Source: Pisaster brevispinus | Lineage: Eukaryota > Echinodermata > Asteroidea > Forcipulatida > Asteriidae | Direction of reading: 5' to 3' | NCBI GenBank assembly: GCA_023634235.1 | Contig: JAMKCF010000008.1 | Span: 13,173,676 to 13,237,675, forward strand | Length of the DNA: 64,000 nucleotides | Shown: positions 61,321 through 64,000 of the stretch, piece after piece | Position numbering within the stretch: position 1 is the first letter of the stretch | Layout: every line of letters begins with the position of its first letter | The notes under the pieces: model-generated | Told to the model about the DNA's origin: nothing | The model's database searches: none | What the model saw: only the letters and a program-made list of their open reading frames with translations | Program-made: the position numbers and the translations under genes

Positions 61321-64000
61321 CTGCCAAAAATGAGACAAACATATTTTAAAGAAATATTCAAGTTATATACGATGTAGGTGCACCATGTTGACCACTTTAC
61401 TTGTCTACTTGAGCAAAAAATGTCATGCTCAAATTTTTGCAACGTGCCCTAGTGTAGTACTACACGTACCAGAGTAGCAGACGATACAGAGTCCGTCCGT
61501 CCAGGACAACCCGTTTGAGAATACAACGCACTAAGTCAAGAGAGGGCAGTATTCTATTACCAGATTTGATCACTTTTAACAACAGATTTTTAATTAAACA
61601 TATTATTTTTAGTGTAGGTGCACCACACTAAATAGTCTCCCATAGCAACCAATGCTAAATTATAAATATTCAAAACTACTCATGGAGGACTTCCATGGCC
61701 GCAGACACCTTCGGACACTGCAACTTGCTACGGTTGGCTTTTACCACTGCAAAACTGGGGTGTTAAATTGATTTTCTTGCTATCTTTTATGTAACAACAT
61801 CGCCACGGTGTTACATCCACCGATGTAGGCCTAGTAATGGGGACATTTAACACCATGTTGGTATTATCACGCATGTTCTGTAAATACCATTAGGATAAGC
61901 TTTTTTTTTTCATAAGGACTATAGTCGTCTTGGAGTCACGTTAGTCGTAAGATTTGCTTTTGAGCAATGAAAAGGTATATTTTTTATAAAAAGCCGAGGG
62001 ACAATAATGATACGCATCAGGTTTTGAGCCGAGAGTAGCGATAAGTTTTGGGCGTAGCAGACAAGCGAACAAGTGACTTATGGTCTAGATGGGTTAAACC
62101 AAATAAGTATACTTTACGGTTTACCTAATGATTTGGTTAGACTACGACAACCTCTTTTTTTTAAACCTTACATCTTGGAAACTACAATGATGCTCCTTCT
62201 TGAGTTTACCATTATAATAAGGGTGCTGCCTAAAACATGCCTAAGTTTAGATCCTTGTTATTCATGAATGGGCCCTATTCAGTTCATTATAGAGCCTGGC
62301 ATTTGATGCCAAAAGTATGGGGCACCGCCCTCGTTTGCCAGTGTGTCTGCAGGGGGTACCTGACCAGTGACTTGGCCCTGTTTTGGCAAAAGGGTGTAAC
62401 TCAAATTTTCAACTTTTTGAGAAAATACCATTTCTAGGGAAAGTGAGGGCGCTTTTCCCAATGAGCGAAGTCTCAAGTCCGTACGATGCACCGTTTTGAA
62501 GATAGTATGTGCTATCTTTATAGATTTTTCATGTTTTCAATCCAATTTCTTTGGAAAAAACGGTGTATCTCATAGATAGCACCCGCATTTAGATGTGTAT
62601 GATGAGGCAAAACAGCCTAACTTGTTGTTAAGTCTGTTTGCCTTGAAAGAATGTTGCACTAAAATTTATTATTTTTATGTCAGAGAGACGTATCTATAGA
62701 CACACTCTTCTGCCATGTACAAGTGTGTTGCTCTCACCGACTGTTTCTGCGTCAGAAAGATGTATCTCTCGGATACACCTTTTTGCCATATTAAAGTTTG
62801 TATCCCCCAATTAATAGTTATTTTCCAGAGGGACGTATCTCTACGTACACCGGGTTTTTTTATAATGTAATTTTTAATGTTAAGTAAATGTATTCAACAA
62901 TTAATTTATGTTTTTTGCCATTATTGCATACAACAATTAGAATGTTAAGCTTGTAGAAAAAGTTACTCCATTTTGCCAATGTCTCAATGGAAATAATACA
63001 GAGTGTCTTCAGATGCATCCTTTTGGCAAAACAGGCACATGCACAATAACATAGCTAACACGAGATACACCCTTTTGCCAAGTAAATACATTAACAAAGA
63101 ATTGAGATATCTCAAGTTACACCCTTTTGTAAAAACAGTACAAACTATATAAAGTGACTAACACGACATACACCCTTTTGCCTAGAAATAATTAAAAACC
63201 TCAAGCCACAACTTTCTGTCAGAACGAAGTAACTTTTTAAAAAAATGCTTATTTCAGAAAAACCAGCTACACAAGAAGGACAACATTTATTACTAATTTG
63301 TTACTAATGTATATATCAAACATTTGTTTAAAGAACAATCTACCCATTTATAATTGAATATGTATAAATGGTAGGTAATTGAACTTTCAACGCCGTTTAT
63401 CTCAAAAGGTGATTATTTGAGATACGCCCTTTTGCCAAAACAGGGCCTCGGTGGAGGGTATTTACCCCCTTTGCAACTTCCTTTTTGTATGCTAAGTAGG
63501 CTTACAATAGGTCCTTAGGGCCTTGGAAAACAGACTTTCAAAAGGAGCTACCCAGCTATAGAAGCGTCTTTTCCATTCAAATGCCCACAATGTAGTGTTC
63601 AATCAACTGAGAGCTTCTTGACCGAAGCTTAATCTTGTCTGTGCCGACAAAACTCAGTGCCATTGCACTCACAATAGTTACCGCCATGATCGAATTATAG
63701 ACTTTAGATTTAATTTCTTTGTAGACATCATTGATCTACTAGATAGAAATTGGTATCCCTTTAGTGCTGGAAACTAATAAATCACATCTTTTTGTTGTGT
63801 AAGAAACCCTAAATCAAGTGATTTTTTTTTTAATTTTGCATGGTGGGTGGTAATTAAGAAGAACCTATAACTAGTAAACTTGTGGATAAAACATGTGTAA
63901 AATCTCTTCTGGAAGGAATATTGGCTCTGTAAAGAACCAGAGTGTGGTCTCGACGCTTCTAACAGTATACTCTGCTCGTCTTCAGGAGAAACCGGCTCTT
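61321..64000. other. Upstream intron or 5' flank of the HYR gene
   Basis: No exon, signal peptide or promoter motif could be supported. From about 62.4 kb onward a short motif recurs (next entry). Confidence 0.5.
62381..63440 (+). repeat. Degenerate interspersed repeat of GAGATACACCCTTTTGCC
   Basis: Clear occurrences near 62772, 63062, 63119, 63163 and 63419, with weaker ones near 62685, 62828 and 63013 and one inverted at 62381-62403. Several are 45-60 bp apart, as in an eroded satellite. Confidence 0.55.

Overview
The window is animal nuclear DNA: two large, intron-rich protein genes, both on the minus strand, in a sequence crowded with SINEs and small inverted-repeat transposons. The proteins (a maestro HEAT-repeat protein, and a hyalin-repeat/EGF/CUB protein) and a tRNA-derived SINE with a Deu-like core fit an echinoderm such as a starfish or sea urchin best. 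A hemichordate or related marine deuterostome cannot be excluded from sequence alone.

Left half (about 3.3-24.1 kb): the first 18 coding exons of MROH1 (742 codons, start codon at 24108). The gene runs off the left edge, so roughly the N-terminal half of the protein is present. Its introns hold an 18-bp minisatellite (5.9-6.75 kb), a 1.8-kb inverted-repeat transposon (12.2-14.0 kb), several SINE families and at least four small palindromic DNA-transposon families.

Middle (24.1-26.65 kb): an intergenic stretch between the MROH1 start codon and the 3' end of the next gene. No further gene was seen there.

Right half (26.68-61.32 kb): one giant gene for a membrane-anchored, hyalin-like extracellular protein. 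Read 5'->3' on the minus strand it encodes EGF - CUB - HYR - 30 further HYR domains - 10 EGF - 6 HYR - a short cysteine-rich exon - EGF - transmembrane helix - short cytoplasmic tail. I resolved 52 exons, about 3,870 codons. Nearly every HYR or EGF domain is one exon flanked by phase-1 introns. The signal-peptide exon was not found and probably lies beyond 64 kb.

The most striking structure is inside the HYR array. A five-exon unit of about 3.0 kb is repeated in tandem 3.7 times between 44.2 and 55.0 kb, with introns apparently as conserved as exons. Its ends fall within HYR exons and leave chimeric exons. This looks like recent unequal crossing-over that lengthens the ectodomain of one protein by five domains at a time. 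The 29 HYR domains of this block have lost the cysteine pair kept by the flanking HYR domains.

The rightmost 2.7 kb (61.3-64.0 kb) shows no exon, only a degenerate interspersed motif.
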